Origin: Vibrio sp. 10N.261.45.E2
Lineage (GTDB): Bacteria; Pseudomonadota; Gammaproteobacteria; Enterobacterales; Vibrionaceae
Length of the DNA: 64,000 bases
Assembly (NCBI RefSeq): GCF_002875705.1
Contig: NZ_MCZZ01000069.1
Coordinates: 1-64,000, forward strand
Direction of reading: 5' to 3'
Of this stretch, positions 1-8,790 are shown one piece after another (the stretch's first letter is position 1; every line of letters starts with the position of its first letter). The notes beneath the pieces are model-generated. The model was not told the DNA's origin. It made no database searches and was given only the letters and a program-made list of their open reading frames with translations. Made by a program: the position numbers and the translations under genes.

Positions 1-118
1 TCGCAGTTGAATTCGGGAGTGACTAACTATTTGTGTAAACATCATGGCTTAAAATAGTGTGTTATTTAGTCAAGCTCATTTGATGTTTAAAAGTACGGTA
101 GACACTTGGATTCTTGGA

Positions 119-152
119 TTTTGAGAGTTTTGAGAGTTTTGAGAGTTTTGAG
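119..152. repeat. Tandem 9-bp repeat, about 3.8 copies
   Basis: The unit TTTTGAGAG occurs at 119-127, 128-136 and 137-145, and a partial copy follows to 152. The copies are perfect, which suggests a slippage-prone simple repeat. It lies outside any gene. Confidence 0.9.
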
Positions 153-254
153 GTTGGTTGATCTGTGCTATGAACAGAAGATACTTTGAATATCGCGTGT
201 ATGGCTTAGAGAGGCGGCTTCAGTCGTTGCGGGCATATTGGGATAGATAGCAAT

Positions 255-281
255 GAAAAAGCCGCTATGAGAAGCGGCTTT
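255..281 (-). terminator. Terminator of the yfcC-type gene
   Basis: The arms AAAGCCGCT (258-266) and AGCGGCTTT (273-281) are perfectly complementary with a 6-nt loop. Read on the minus strand the hairpin ends in a run of T, just past the stop codon at 310. Confidence 0.8.
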
Positions 282-309
282 GGATGAGAAAGGAGTGAAG
301 TGCTTTGAG

Positions 310-1758
310 TTAGATCAGCGCACCAATACTCAGTACAACAATGCAGAACACCATCAAGATACCGACTAATGGCATCACCCATTTAACCCAGCGTACATAA
401 GGGACGCGAGCTATCGCTAAACCACCCATTACCACCGCAGAGGTCGGGGTGATTAGGTTCACCAAGCCAGATGCAGATTGGTACGCAGTGATAACTAGGT
501 CGCGACCTACACCTGCAAAGTCAGCCAGTGGAGCCATGATTGGCATGGTAAGCACCGCTAAACCAGAGGTCGATGGCACTAAGAACGACAGTAGAATCTC
601 TAAGAAGAACATCACGTTAATGAAGATAACGGAAGAAAGCCCCGTCACCATTTGTTCTGCAGAAAAGAGAATAGTGTCAGTGATCATACCGCGGTCCATC
701 ACCACCACGATACCACGTGCAATACCTATGATAAGTGCTACACCAAGTAGGTCGCGGGCACCATCAATGAAGCTAGTGGTGAACTCTTCTTCGCTCATAC
801 GAGCCACAATACCAACGATGATGGTCGCCGCAAGGAACATTGCAGATATCTCTGCCATCCACCATCCAGCAACGGATACACCGTAAATCATCACAGCGAA
901 TGAGCCGCCAAAAATGGTCAGAATCAGTTTGCGAGTCGCGGTGAATTCCAGTTTTTCTCCGCTCGAGTTACCAAGGAAGTGCGCTTTGTTCTCTTCGTAT
1001 TTGTCGTAGACAATGGATTTTGTCGGGTCGGCTTGTACCATTCTTGCGTAGCGCATGACGTAGGCAACACAGATACCCCAACCAATAATCAACATTGCCA
1101 CACGTAGCACAATACCGTCAGTAAATGGAATGCCAGAAGCGTTAGCAGCAATAACGGTTGCGAATGGGTTAATGGTTGAGCCTAGCACCCCTATGCCCGC
1201 ACCTAGAAGTACAGTTGCTGCGGCCACTAGAGGGTCAAAACGCGCCGCCATCATTACAGGCACTAACAGCGTATAGAATGGTAGTGACTCTTCTGCCATG
1301 CCGTAGACAGTACCGCCAGCGGCAAACAACGCCATCAGTATTGGTATCATCAACTCTTCTCGCCCTTCTAAGCGGGCGGTAACGCGCTCGATACCTGCAT
1401 CAATGGCACCAGTTTTAGTTACTAGCCCTAAGAAGCCACCAATGATTAAGATGAACAGCGAAACGTCGATCGCTGCTGCTTCATAGCTATTGTGGTCGTA
1501 GAAGCCGTCAATAGGCGCTAGTAGTACGTCAATCACGCCTTGAGGGTTACCTTCAACCGCTTGATAGGTTCCGGTGACGGGTACTTCTCGGCCTAGCTCT
1601 TCATTCATTGCACGGTCGTATTGGCCTGCTGGAACAATCCAGGTAAGCAGAGCGACGAACGCAATGAGAATAAATAGAATGGTGTAGGCCGAAGGGAATT
1701 TAAAATTGGCAAAGAAGCCGCCCTTTTTTGTCTCGCTTGGTATCGTTTGAGTTGTCAT
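310..1758 (-). CDS. yfcC: YfcC family (DcuC superfamily) membrane transporter
   Basis: This is a 482-residue inner-membrane carrier of the C4-dicarboxylate anaerobic carrier (DcuC/YfcC) superfamily. Members move dicarboxylates or basic amino acids such as arginine/ornithine; the substrate here cannot be told from sequence. After a short polar N-terminus the protein has about a dozen hydrophobic segments (first near residues 25-45), with the family-like stretches GMAEESLPFYTLLVP and GSTINPFATVIAA in the middle and SASGLVNLITPTSAVVMGG near the end. The ATG is preceded by AAGGAG at good spacing. It stands alone and ends at a strong terminator. Family assignment is firm; the gene name is by similarity. 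Confidence 0.8.
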   Translation of the reverse strand: MTTQTIPSETKKGGFFANFKFPSAYTILFILIAFVALLTWIVPAGQYDRAMNEELGREVPVTGTYQAVEGNPQGVIDVLLAPIDGFYDHNSYEAAAIDVSLFILIIGGFLGLVTKTGAIDAGIERVTARLEGREELMIPILMALFAAGGTVYGMAEESLPFYTLLVPVMMAARFDPLVAAATVLLGAGIGVLGSTINPFATVIAANASGIPFTDGIVLRVAMLIIGWGICVAYVMRYARMVQADPTKSIVYDKYEENKAHFLGNSSGEKLEFTATRKLILTIFGGSFAVMIYGVSVAGWWMAEISAMFLAATIIVGIVARMSEEEFTTSFIDGARDLLGVALIIGIARGIVVVMDRGMITDTILFSAEQMVTGLSSVIFINVMFFLEILLSFLVPSTSGLAVLTMPIMAPLADFAGVGRDLVITAYQSASGLVNLITPTSAVVMGGLAIARVPYVRWVKWVMPLVGILMVFCIVVLSIGALI

Positions 1759-2220
1759 GGCTATCTCCTTACATCATCTTAAATAGAAGTGATGTGAATT
1801 AGCGACTAATGATTTATAGATTGTAAATACACTGACTCTAATAAAGTACCCAACGATAAAAGTTGCTGACTTTAAATTAAGGTTATTTTTATATTTACCA
1901 ATCCAAATGAATTTAGATTTATTTTAGCTGCGGTTATTTTATTCCTTACGTAGCTATTTAAGTTTGGTGCTGTTCACAAAAATAATCGCCAATGAATGGG
2001 CTAGAGAATGGTAAAAAAACGGCAAGGTTTTTTGGTTAGTTAGCTTGGATTAATATTCGATGTGGATAAAAGGAAAGCTAGGGGAGATTGATTTGATAGG
2101 TGCTGATTCTAGTTGGTTTGAATAACCTTGGAATTTTATTCAAACTTTATTTTTAGGCAGTTTTTAAAGTTTATAATGGTTATTTGACGTGTATCAAATA
2201 TCACATTGAGTAGAAAACAA
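1759..2220. other. AT-rich intergenic region upstream of yfcC
   Basis: No gene is visible. It must hold the promoter of the minus-strand carrier gene. A weak inverted repeat (AAAAAAC 2014-2020, GTTTTTT 2027-2033) is present, but I cannot assign it a role. Confidence 0.5.
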
Positions 2221-2244
2221 AAAAGGAAGCCGAAGCTTCCTTTT
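2221..2244 (-). terminator. Terminator of dcuA with a UUCG tetraloop
   Basis: The 10-bp arms AAAAGGAAGC (2221-2230) and GCTTCCTTTT (2235-2244) enclose four bases that read TTCG on the minus strand. This gives the very stable C(UUCG)G loop followed by T-rich DNA. Confidence 0.85.
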
Positions 2245-2267
2245 AAATGTTCAATCACCAGCGAATG

Positions 2268-3575
2268 TTAGATAAACAGACCGCCGAATGCGAAGCCTAG
2301 CGCTACCGCAGTACTGATTGTTACCACACCTGGAATGAAGAATGGGTGGTTGAATACGTAGTTGCCGATGCGCGTTGAGCCTGTGTCATCCATCTCAACC
2401 GCTGCTAGTAGCGTAGGGTAAGTTGGAAGTACGAACAGCGCACTTACCGCCGCAAAAGAAGCAACCGCTGTTAGTGGTGCTACGCCAATCGCAAGTGCTG
2501 CAGGCATAAGTGCAACCGTTGTTGCACCTTGAGAGTAAAGCAGCATAGAAGCGAAGAACAGAACAAGTGCCAGCATCCATGGGTAGTCAGCCAGTAGTGC
2601 ACCTGCAACGTCTTTGATTTCAGCAACGTGTGCGTTTACGAACGTTGAACCTAACCAAGCCACACCAAGTACACATACACACGCCGTCATACCAGAGCGG
2701 AACGTTGGTGCTGAAGAGATCTTCGCTGCATCAATCTTAGTAAACATCACGATAGCCGCCGCTGCAGCCAGCATCACAGACATGATTGCTTCGTTACGAC
2801 CTAGCGCTGGGTTTTCAATTAGGCCAACAGAGCTTGAAATCGCTGCTGCGTAACAAACCACGAAACCAATCGCAGCTAGGAAGATGTAAGTTGCTTTCTT
2901 CGCTGTTGGAAGGATTTCGCGTTTCTCTTCTGTTGCCAGTTTGATTAGACCTTTCTCAAGGCGCTCTTGGTAAACAGGATCGTCTTTCAGCTCGCTACCC
3001 ATGTAGTTCGCAACAACCGCACCAACCATACAAGCGATGAAGGTTGTTGGGATACAAACCATCAATAGTGTTAGGTAATCAACACCAAATGGTGCAAGCA
3101 TCGCTGCGAAAGCAACAACTGCCGCCGAGATTGGCGAAGCTGTGATAGCAATTTGAGAAGCGACAACAGCGATAGACAGTGGACGAGAAGGACGCACGCC
3201 TTGGCCTTTCGCTACTTCTGCGATAACAGGAAGCGTAGAGAATGCTGTGTGACCAGTACCCGCCATTAGTGTCATTACAAATGTCACAATCGGCGCGTAA
3301 AAAGTGATGCGTTCAGGGTGCTTACGCAAAAAGTTTTCTGCAATTTGTACCAACCAGTCCATACCGCCAGCAACCTGCATTGCAGCAATTGCGGTGATAA
3401 CCGACATGATGATCAAGATTACGTCGATCGGGATGAAAGATTGGCTTGTTGGAACGCCAAGAATAAGTGAAAGGGCAATAACACCAGCACCACCGGCAAA
3501 ACCGATACCGATACCGCCAATTCTGGCCCCTAAAAAGATAAAGAGCAGGACGACAAACAGTTCTACTGCAATCAT
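2268..3575 (-). CDS. dcuA: Anaerobic C4-dicarboxylate transporter DcuA
   Basis: This inner-membrane exchanger takes up aspartate, fumarate or malate against succinate, and so feeds aspartase and fumarate respiration. The protein (435 residues from the chosen start) aligns end to end with DcuA from memory: ARIGGIGIGFAGG near the N-terminus, AMQVAGGMDWLV, ITASPISAAVVAF, and FAAVSALFVLPTYPTLLAAV with MDDTGSTRIG near the C-terminus. It resembles DcuA more than DcuB. I prefer the ATG at 3575 to a GTG at 3584, because GAGG lies 8 nt before the ATG and the E. coli protein starts at the same place. aspA lies just upstream in the same direction, but a terminator and a strong hairpin separate them. Confidence 0.9.
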   Translation of the reverse strand: MIAVELFVVLLFIFLGARIGGIGIGFAGGAGVIALSLILGVPTSQSFIPIDVILIIMSVITAIAAMQVAGGMDWLVQIAENFLRKHPERITFYAPIVTFVMTLMAGTGHTAFSTLPVIAEVAKGQGVRPSRPLSIAVVASQIAITASPISAAVVAFAAMLAPFGVDYLTLLMVCIPTTFIACMVGAVVANYMGSELKDDPVYQERLEKGLIKLATEEKREILPTAKKATYIFLAAIGFVVCYAAAISSSVGLIENPALGRNEAIMSVMLAAAAAIVMFTKIDAAKISSAPTFRSGMTACVCVLGVAWLGSTFVNAHVAEIKDVAGALLADYPWMLALVLFFASMLLYSQGATTVALMPAALAIGVAPLTAVASFAAVSALFVLPTYPTLLAAVEMDDTGSTRIGNYVFNHPFFIPGVVTISTAVALGFAFGGLFI

Positions 3576-3597
3576 AAGTAACACCTCATTTAGATTT

Positions 3598-3636
3598 TAT
3601 TATGTGAACACTCGCCGCTGGAATGTTCACATAATA
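3598..3636 (-). other. 13-bp perfect inverted repeat in the dcuA leader
   Basis: The arm 3598-3610 (TATTATGTGAACA) is the exact reverse complement of 3624-3636, with a 13-nt loop. It sits about 22 nt before the dcuA start codon and downstream of the aspA terminator, so a dcuA transcript reading through from aspA would carry it. On the minus strand it is not followed by T residues, so it does not look like a terminator. It could act on RNA (stability or processing) or be an operator. Confidence 0.75.
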
Positions 3637-3719
3637 GTTCTATGGTTTAGGTTCAATGTAGCAAAAGCACAACCTACGGAAATCCACAAAATAAAAAGGG
3701 TTAACCGTATTGGAGCCTA

Positions 3720-3747
3720 AAAAAGGGCTCCGTTTGGAGCCCTTTCT
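3720..3747 (-). terminator. Terminator of aspA
   Basis: The arms AAAGGGCTCC (3722-3731) and GGAGCCCTTT (3736-3745) enclose a 4-nt loop and are followed on the minus strand by a run of T. It lies directly after the aspA stop codon. Confidence 0.85.
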
Positions 3748-3755
3748 CGCTAACT

Positions 3756-5207
3756 TTATTCGTAGCGCTTCGCTTTATACTGAGGATGCATCAAATTTTC
3801 AACAGAGAAAATGTCATCAAGTTCTTCTTCGGTCAATAAACCGCGCTCTAGAACCACATCACGCACGCTCTTACCTGTTTCAGCACAGATCTTACCAACA
3901 ATGTCGCCCTCGTGGTGGCCAATGTATGGGTTTAGGTAAGTGACGATACCGATAGAGTTAAATACGTGTGATTCACATACTTCTTTGTTTACTGTAATGC
4001 CGTCTACACACTTGTCGCGTAGGTTCACACAAGCGTTTGTTAGGATGTCTAGAGACTCAAACATGCTTTGTGCAATAACAGGTTCCATTACGTTCAGTTG
4101 AAGTTGACCACCTTCTGCAGCGAAAGAAACCGTGTTGTCGTTACCTAGAACTTTAAAGCAAACTTGGTTTACTACTTCAGGAACAACTGGGTTTACTTTA
4201 GCAGGCATGATTGAAGAACCCGCTTGCAGTTCAGGTAGGTTTAGCTCGTTCAGGCCAGTACGTGGACCAGAAGAAAGCAGACGCAAATCGTTACAAATTT
4301 TAGACAGCTTAACAGCCAGACGCTTAAGTGCGCCGTGCGTCATTACGTATGCGCCACAGTCAGATGTTGCTTCGATTAGGTCTTCTGCAGGTACACACTC
4401 TAGGCCAGTTACTTCCGCTAGGTGCTTAACTGCAAGGCCTTGGTAACCTGGTGCTGCGTTCAGACCTGTACCGATTGCCGTTGCGCCTAGGTTAACTTCA
4501 AGCAGTAGCTTTGATGTGTATTCTAGGTTTTTGATTTCTTCGTTGATGGTTACAGCCCAAGCGTGGAACTCTTGGCCAACCGTCATTGGAACAGCATCTT
4601 GAAGCTGAGTACGACCCATCTTCAAAATTGTGTTGAATTCTTGGCTCTTAAGCTCGAATGCACCTTTTAGGTATTCAATCGCATCGATCAGTTTTAGTAC
4701 GCTGTTGTAAACAGAGATACGGAAGCCAGTTGGGTAAGCACAGTTTGTAGATTGGCTGCGGTTTACATGGTCGTTCGGGTTGATGAACTCATATTGGCCT
4801 TTTTCTTTGCCCATAAGTTCAAGTGCCACGTTCGCTACTACTTCGTTCGCGTTCATGTTTACAGAAGTACCAGCACCACCTTGGAAAACGTCCGATGGGA
4901 ACTGATCCATGCACTTGCCCGTGTCTAGAATTAGGTCACAAGCTTGGATGATGTATTTAGCCACTTCGCTAGGAATTACACCTAACTCTTTGTTTGCTAA
5001 AGCAGCTGCTTTTTTTGTCATCACCATACCGCGAACGAATTCAGGTACATCTGAGATCGTTACATTTGAGATGTTGAAGTTTTCAACTGCGCGTAGAGTG
5101 TGGATGCCGTAGTAAGCATCAGCCGGAACATGACGTTGACCTAAAAGATCTTCTTCGAGACGAGTAGCTTGAGGAGCATCAACTTGTGCTTCTGATAGAG
5201 TAGCCAT
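3756..5207 (-). CDS. aspA: Aspartate ammonia-lyase (aspartase)
   Basis: This cytoplasmic enzyme converts L-aspartate to fumarate and ammonia. The 483-residue length is normal for the fumarase/aspartase superfamily. Visible signatures are [32 protein letters not shown] and the catalytic-loop motif [11 protein letters not shown] near residue 330. The neighbour dcuA would supply aspartate or C4-dicarboxylates, as in many enterics and vibrios. AAGGA precedes the ATG. The N-terminal ~15 residues are longer than in E. coli, a common variation. I found no clear FNR or CRP site in the 284 nt upstream. Confidence 0.96.
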   Translation of the reverse strand: MATLSEAQVDAPQATRLEEDLLGQRHVPADAYYGIHTLRAVENFNISNVTISDVPEFVRGMVMTKKAAALANKELGVIPSEVAKYIIQACDLILDTGKCMDQFPSDVFQGGAGTSVNMNANEVVANVALELMGKEKGQYEFINPNDHVNRSQSTNCAYPTGFRISVYNSVLKLIDAIEYLKGAFELKSQEFNTILKMGRTQLQDAVPMTVGQEFHAWAVTINEEIKNLEYTSKLLLEVNLGATAIGTGLNAAPGYQGLAVKHLAEVTGLECVPAEDLIEATSDCGAYVMTHGALKRLAVKLSKICNDLRLLSSGPRTGLNELNLPELQAGSSIMPAKVNPVVPEVVNQVCFKVLGNDNTVSFAAEGGQLQLNVMEPVIAQSMFESLDILTNACVNLRDKCVDGITVNKEVCESHVFNSIGIVTYLNPYIGHHEGDIVGKICAETGKSVRDVVLERGLLTEEELDDIFSVENLMHPQYKAKRYE

Positions 5208-5491
5208 AACAGGATCCTTAGAGAATTATTCTGATTATATAGTTAGTTATTAGCCTATTCTGTGTGCAAATACTCCGTTCGCTAGAATATTGGGCTGATA
5301 AATCCGTCCTGACTTATGTGGCACATGATACTGTACTTAGCGCATAAAAATATTAAGTTGATCACCTTTTTCAGTTTTGTTTCGTCAATATTTTGCAAAG
5401 TTATTCTTGGTCAATAAACACGCTTATTTACAGGATAAATTTGAGATTGTTAGGGCTTTCAGCGTAAACTGCAAGTAACAAAGGAGGGCGT

Positions 5492-6016
5492 GTGTTTCCT
5501 ATCTTATTATTACTCTTTATCTTCGTACCCATCATTGAGATTGGGCTATTTATTCAAGTTGGTGGCTTCTTAGGATTGTGGCCAACTATTGCATTGGTTT
5601 TGATCACGGCATTTGTGGGTGCATCGCTTGTTCGTAGCCAAGGCATTCAGACACTGATGTCTGTGCAAGGTCGCTTGCAACAAGGTGAAATGCCAGCACA
5701 ACAGATTCTGGAAGGCGTGATGCTTGCAGTTGCTGGTGTATTGCTGCTGACTCCGGGCTTTATGACGGATGCACTTGGTATGTTGGTGTTGCTACCAGCA
5801 CCAAGAGCCATGATTGCCAAGAAAATGATGGAAAAAATGGTGGTTAAAAATATGTCTGGTGGTTTCCATACCGGTGGGCAAGCTGGCTTTGGTCAGAGTC
5901 CTTTTGGACAAGACCCATTCAATCGCGACCCATTTGACCAGTCAAAAGACGGCAACACCTTTGAAGGTGAGTTTGAGAAGAAAGACGACGACAACGATCG
6001 TAACCGATTAAACTAA
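5492..6016 (+). CDS. fxsA: FxsA family inner-membrane protein
   Basis: This is a small membrane protein of the FxsA/UPF0716 family; in E. coli excess FxsA relieves F-plasmid exclusion of phage T7, and the everyday role is unknown. Hydrophobic segments lie at about residues 2-20, 25-45 and 75-100, with the family pattern LFIFVPIIEIGLFIQVGG at the start and LTPGFMTDALGMLVLLP in the third segment. The C-terminal ~50 residues are polar and contain a short repeat around PFGQDPFNRDPFDQ. The start is GTG, chosen because a near-perfect AAAGGAGG lies 4-5 nt upstream. A strong terminator follows. Confidence 0.85.
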   Translation: MFPILLLLFIFVPIIEIGLFIQVGGFLGLWPTIALVLITAFVGASLVRSQGIQTLMSVQGRLQQGEMPAQQILEGVMLAVAGVLLLTPGFMTDALGMLVLLPAPRAMIAKKMMEKMVVKNMSGGFHTGGQAGFGQSPFGQDPFNRDPFDQSKDGNTFEGEFEKKDDDNDRNRLN

Positions 6017-6051
6017 TTGATTTTTTCTCTTCTTATATAGAGGAAAAACAG

Positions 6052-6110
6052 AAAAGGCTCTTACCTTTATCCTTCGCAAGAAAGTGATAATGGTAAGAGC
6101 CTTTTTTATT
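6052..6110 (+). terminator. Terminator between fxsA and trmL
   Basis: The 14-bp arms AAAAGGCTCTTACC (6052-6065) and GGTAAGAGCCTTTT (6092-6105) are perfectly complementary, with a 26-nt loop that can pair further. T-rich DNA follows on the plus strand. trmL converges on it, so it may serve both genes. Confidence 0.85.
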
Positions 6111-6159
6111 GCGTGTTAGCGATCATTGGTAGCAGATAACCGCCCTAGTAAGCGATCGG

Positions 6160-6639
6160 TTATACCGCGCCTTCAAAGCCCATTTGTCGCCACGCTTCGA
6201 AGGCGATGATAGCAACCGCATTAGACAGGTTTAGGCTGCGTGCATCTGGCATCATTGGGATACGAATACGTTGCTCCATTGGCATACTTTCGATGAACTC
6301 AGCGGGCAGACCTCGAGTCTCTGGGCCAAACATCAACACATCACCTTGTTGGAATTTTGCATCCACGTGGTGGCCTGTCGTTTTAGTGGTGCAAGCGAAG
6401 ATGCGGAAGTCACCCTCGCGTTCATTTTCTAGATACTCAAGGAAGGCTTCTAGGTTCTTGTGACGCTTAACACGCGCTAGATCGTGGTAATCCAAGCCAG
6501 CACGGCGAACTTTCTTCTCTTCAAAATCAAAGCCAAGCGGTTCAATCAGGTGCAGGTTTGCGCCGCAGTTAGCACATAGGCGGATGATGTTACCCGTATT
6601 GGGGGCAATTTCTGGTTCGTATAGAGCGATATCAAACAT
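6160..6639 (-). CDS. trmL: tRNA (cytidine(34)-2'-O)-methyltransferase
   Basis: TrmL is a SPOUT-class enzyme that methylates the wobble-position ribose of tRNA-Leu anticodons using S-adenosylmethionine. At 159 residues it is full length for a minimal SPOUT protein. The knot motifs are visible: [12 protein letters not shown] near the start, [10 protein letters not shown] in the middle and [18 protein letters not shown] near the end. It lies 77 nt downstream of sodA in the same direction, with no obvious terminator between them, so co-transcription is possible. The Shine-Dalgarno sequence is poor. Confidence 0.93.
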   Translation of the reverse strand: MFDIALYEPEIAPNTGNIIRLCANCGANLHLIEPLGFDFEEKKVRRAGLDYHDLARVKRHKNLEAFLEYLENEREGDFRIFACTTKTTGHHVDAKFQQGDVLMFGPETRGLPAEFIESMPMEQRIRIPMMPDARSLNLSNAVAIIAFEAWRQMGFEGAV

Positions 6640-6716
6640 GTTGGTTCACAAGAATAATCAAAGATAGCCAGAGTATACGGTGGCAAGCTGAGTGAGTACA
6701 GTTCACCACCATTAGC

Positions 6717-7334
6717 TTACGCTTTATTCGCGAGTGCTTGTGTGTAGTTTTCAGACACGGTATCCCAGTTGACTACATTCCACCAGGCGTTGATGTAGTC
6801 TGGGCGTCGGTTTTGGTAGCTGATGTAGTAGGCGTGTTCCCAAACGTCGAGCGCAAGAATTGGCTCACCGTTGCTGGCGATGGTATCCATCCTCGGGTTG
6901 TCTTGGTTTGAGGTTGAGATGATCTTCAGTTGTCCTTCTTCTACCACCAACCACGTAAAGCCTGAACCAAAGGTATTGATTGCCGCTTGAGCGAACTGAT
7001 CTTGGAACGTCTCGAAATCTCCGAATGTGCTCTTGATAGCATCACCAAGTTCGCCTGTCGGTTCTCCACCACCGTTCTGAGACATGCAGTTCCAATATAA
7101 GATGTGGTTGTAGTAGCCACCGCCATTGTTACGTACAGCCGGGCTGTGCTGAGATATGTTGGCGAAGATCTCGGTCAGAGATTGTTGTTCTAGATCGGTT
7201 CCAGATACCGCTGCAACAAACTTATCGTAGTAGGTTCTATGGTGTTTGCTGTAATGCACTTCCATCGTTTTAGCATCAATGTAAGGCTCTAGGGCATCGT
7301 AAGCGTAGGGTAAAGCAGGGAAAGTGTGCGACAT
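6717..7334 (-). CDS. sodA: Superoxide dismutase, Mn-type
   Basis: It dismutates superoxide in the cytoplasm. From the ATG at 7334 it has 205 residues; a longer frame reaching 7454 has no family counterpart before MSHTFPALPYAYDALEP. The metal ligands are His27, His77, Asp163 and His167 (DVWEHAYY). Metal-type markers: Gly73, where Fe-enzymes have Gln, and the NQD Gln144, where Fe-enzymes have Ala; both point to manganese. However, the stretch YWNCMSQNGGGEPTG looks like Fe-type enzymes, so metal preference deserves a test. A Fur box and a start-codon hairpin lie just upstream, which also fits sodA rather than sodB. It lies behind cpxA in the same direction. Confidence 0.9.
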   Translation of the reverse strand: MSHTFPALPYAYDALEPYIDAKTMEVHYSKHHRTYYDKFVAAVSGTDLEQQSLTEIFANISQHSPAVRNNGGGYYNHILYWNCMSQNGGGEPTGELGDAIKSTFGDFETFQDQFAQAAINTFGSGFTWLVVEEGQLKIISTSNQDNPRMDTIASNGEPILALDVWEHAYYISYQNRRPDYINAWWNVVNWDTVSENYTQALANKA

Positions 7335-7366
7335 GGTAAATCCTCCATAATTAGAGGATTTACCAT
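7333..7366 (-). promoter_or_regulatory. 13-bp hairpin covering the sodA RBS and start
   Basis: The arm 7333-7345 (ATGGTAAATCCTC) is the exact reverse complement of 7354-7366, with an 8-nt loop. In the sodA mRNA the 3' arm contains most of the GGAGGA Shine-Dalgarno and the first two bases of the AUG, so folding would block initiation. It sits between the start codon and the Fur box. A role in translational control is inference. Confidence 0.7.
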
Positions 7367-7369
7367 AAT

Positions 7370-7388
7370 GATAATAACAATCATTATC
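7370..7388 (-). promoter_or_regulatory. Fur box upstream of sodA
   Basis: GATAATAACAATCATTATC matches 17 of 19 positions of the Fur consensus GATAATGATAATCATTATC. It lies 36-54 bp before the sodA start, in the 76-bp gap after cpxA. Fur repression of Mn-SOD genes under iron-rich conditions is established in enterics and fits here. Confidence 0.88.
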
Positions 7389-7410
7389 AACTGTGATCTT
7401 TGTGGGGGTA

Positions 7411-8790
7411 TTACATCGGTAGGATAGGCAGAGTAATTTCGAGCTGTAATCCACCTAACTTACTACGGCTTGCCGTGATGGTTCCACTGTGTTGGCGAAT
7501 CGCACTTTCAGTAATCGTCAGACCAAGTCCAGTGCCGCCCGAGTTACGATCTCGAGCGGTTGATACACGGTAGAAAGGTCTAAAGATAGAGTCCAACTCA
7601 TCCTCTGGCACACCATCACCATTATCATTGACGCAAATCGTTAGCTGATCTTGGACCACATGGAATTGCACATCCACTTGGTCTTTACCGTAATAGATGG
7701 CATTACGTGTAATGTTGTCTAGCGCACTCATCAGCAGTTTAGGGTTACCTGAAATAGAGCGTTCCGGGATCTCCGAAAACGTCAGCAACTTGCCCATCTG
7801 TTCAGCTTCAAACTCTGCGTCTTTTAAGATCTCTTCCCATAGGCTCGAGATAGGTTGAACCTCACGAGTAATATGGCTGTCGACCTGCATACGAGATAAC
7901 GTCAGTAGCTCACTGATCATCTGTTCCAGACGTTGTGCTTCGGTATCAATGCGTTCTAACTCTTGGCTCTCACCTTGTTTACGAATCGCTAGCGCATTGG
8001 CCATGCGAAGACGTGTCAGTGGTGATCGAAGCTCGTGTGAAATATCAGAGAGCAGTCGCTGTTGCCCTGAAATCATCTGGTTTACCGCTTCGACCATCTG
8101 GTTAAAGCTTTCACCGGCTTGTCTGAATTCTGAGGTGCCTTTTTCGAGTGTTGGATCGACCTCAAACTGACCTTTCGCCACACGTTGTGCTGCACGTTCG
8201 AGCCTACGAGCAGGTTGGCTCAATGCCCAAGCTAACCAAAGTAATAGCGGGGTACTCGCTAACATCACGGCAAGCAATAACTGCAGGGGCTTATCAAACA
8301 GGCGCAACAAGAACGGCGGTGGTTGATTCCACTTTATTCCGGCGTACATCAACAACTCTTCACCCGCCAGTTTAATCGGCACAGGGCCAGCTACCATGTA
8401 GTGCCCGTACAGCTTTTGTTTCGGTACTTCAGGGTTATCTATCGAGGTAACAAAGTTGCGAATCGCTTTAAGCTTGTAGTCTGAATGCCTTTTTGAGGTA
8501 AGGACTGCGCCTTCAAGATCGGTCAGATAGATGCGAGCACGAGAATCCTTGCGGCTGCGTGGCGCCTCAAGTTGGAAAACTATTTTGCCCAGATTAGGTT
8601 CTTTGGCGTAGCGTTTCTCTGTGATTTTAGCGATACGCTCGAGTTTATCGAGGTGATCTGCGGGCACATTTCGCGCGACTCGAGGGTCTAAATGGGGAAG
8701 TGACAGCACCGACAAAAGCACCAGTAACATGGTGAACCAAAAGATAGCAAAGATACGTCCATATAAGCTGGTGATTTTAGGGATACGCAT
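7411..8790 (-). CDS. cpxA: Envelope-stress sensor histidine kinase CpxA
   Basis: CpxA is an inner-membrane sensor that phosphorylates CpxR under envelope stress and otherwise acts as its phosphatase. The 459 residues show TM1 at about 12-30, a periplasmic sensor domain, TM2 at about 165-185, a HAMP region, the phospho-acceptor His in ISHELRSPLTRLRMA near residue 250, and the ATPase boxes NAIYYG, DNGDGVPE and GGTGLGLTI. Its ATG overlaps the cpxR stop by one base (TAATG), so the two are translationally coupled. The sodA promoter lies directly after it. Confidence 0.95.
   Translation of the reverse strand: MRIPKITSLYGRIFAIFWFTMLLVLLSVLSLPHLDPRVARNVPADHLDKLERIAKITEKRYAKEPNLGKIVFQLEAPRSRKDSRARIYLTDLEGAVLTSKRHSDYKLKAIRNFVTSIDNPEVPKQKLYGHYMVAGPVPIKLAGEELLMYAGIKWNQPPPFLLRLFDKPLQLLLAVMLASTPLLLWLAWALSQPARRLERAAQRVAKGQFEVDPTLEKGTSEFRQAGESFNQMVEAVNQMISGQQRLLSDISHELRSPLTRLRMANALAIRKQGESQELERIDTEAQRLEQMISELLTLSRMQVDSHITREVQPISSLWEEILKDAEFEAEQMGKLLTFSEIPERSISGNPKLLMSALDNITRNAIYYGKDQVDVQFHVVQDQLTICVNDNGDGVPEDELDSIFRPFYRVSTARDRNSGGTGLGLTITESAIRQHSGTITASRSKLGGLQLEITLPILPM

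Larger units (their letters stand above)
1..309. other. Intergenic left edge, no gene seen
   Basis: All frames are interrupted by stops and I see no gene. The stretch holds a tandem 9-bp repeat (119-152) and the terminator hairpin of the minus-strand carrier gene (255-281). Confidence 0.6.

Noticed and set aside
449..886. 145-codon plus-strand frame inside yfcC
   Set aside because: It lies wholly within the opposite strand of a clear transporter gene, has no RBS and a random-looking composition.
5208..5491. FNR or CRP sites upstream of aspA
   Set aside because: TATGTGGCACATGATA and TTGATCACC look partly similar, but neither has both half-sites at correct spacing.
7335..7454. Extended N-terminus of sodA from 7454
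   Set aside because: The extension would overlap the end of cpxA, the Fur box and the hairpin, and has no counterpart in SOD proteins.
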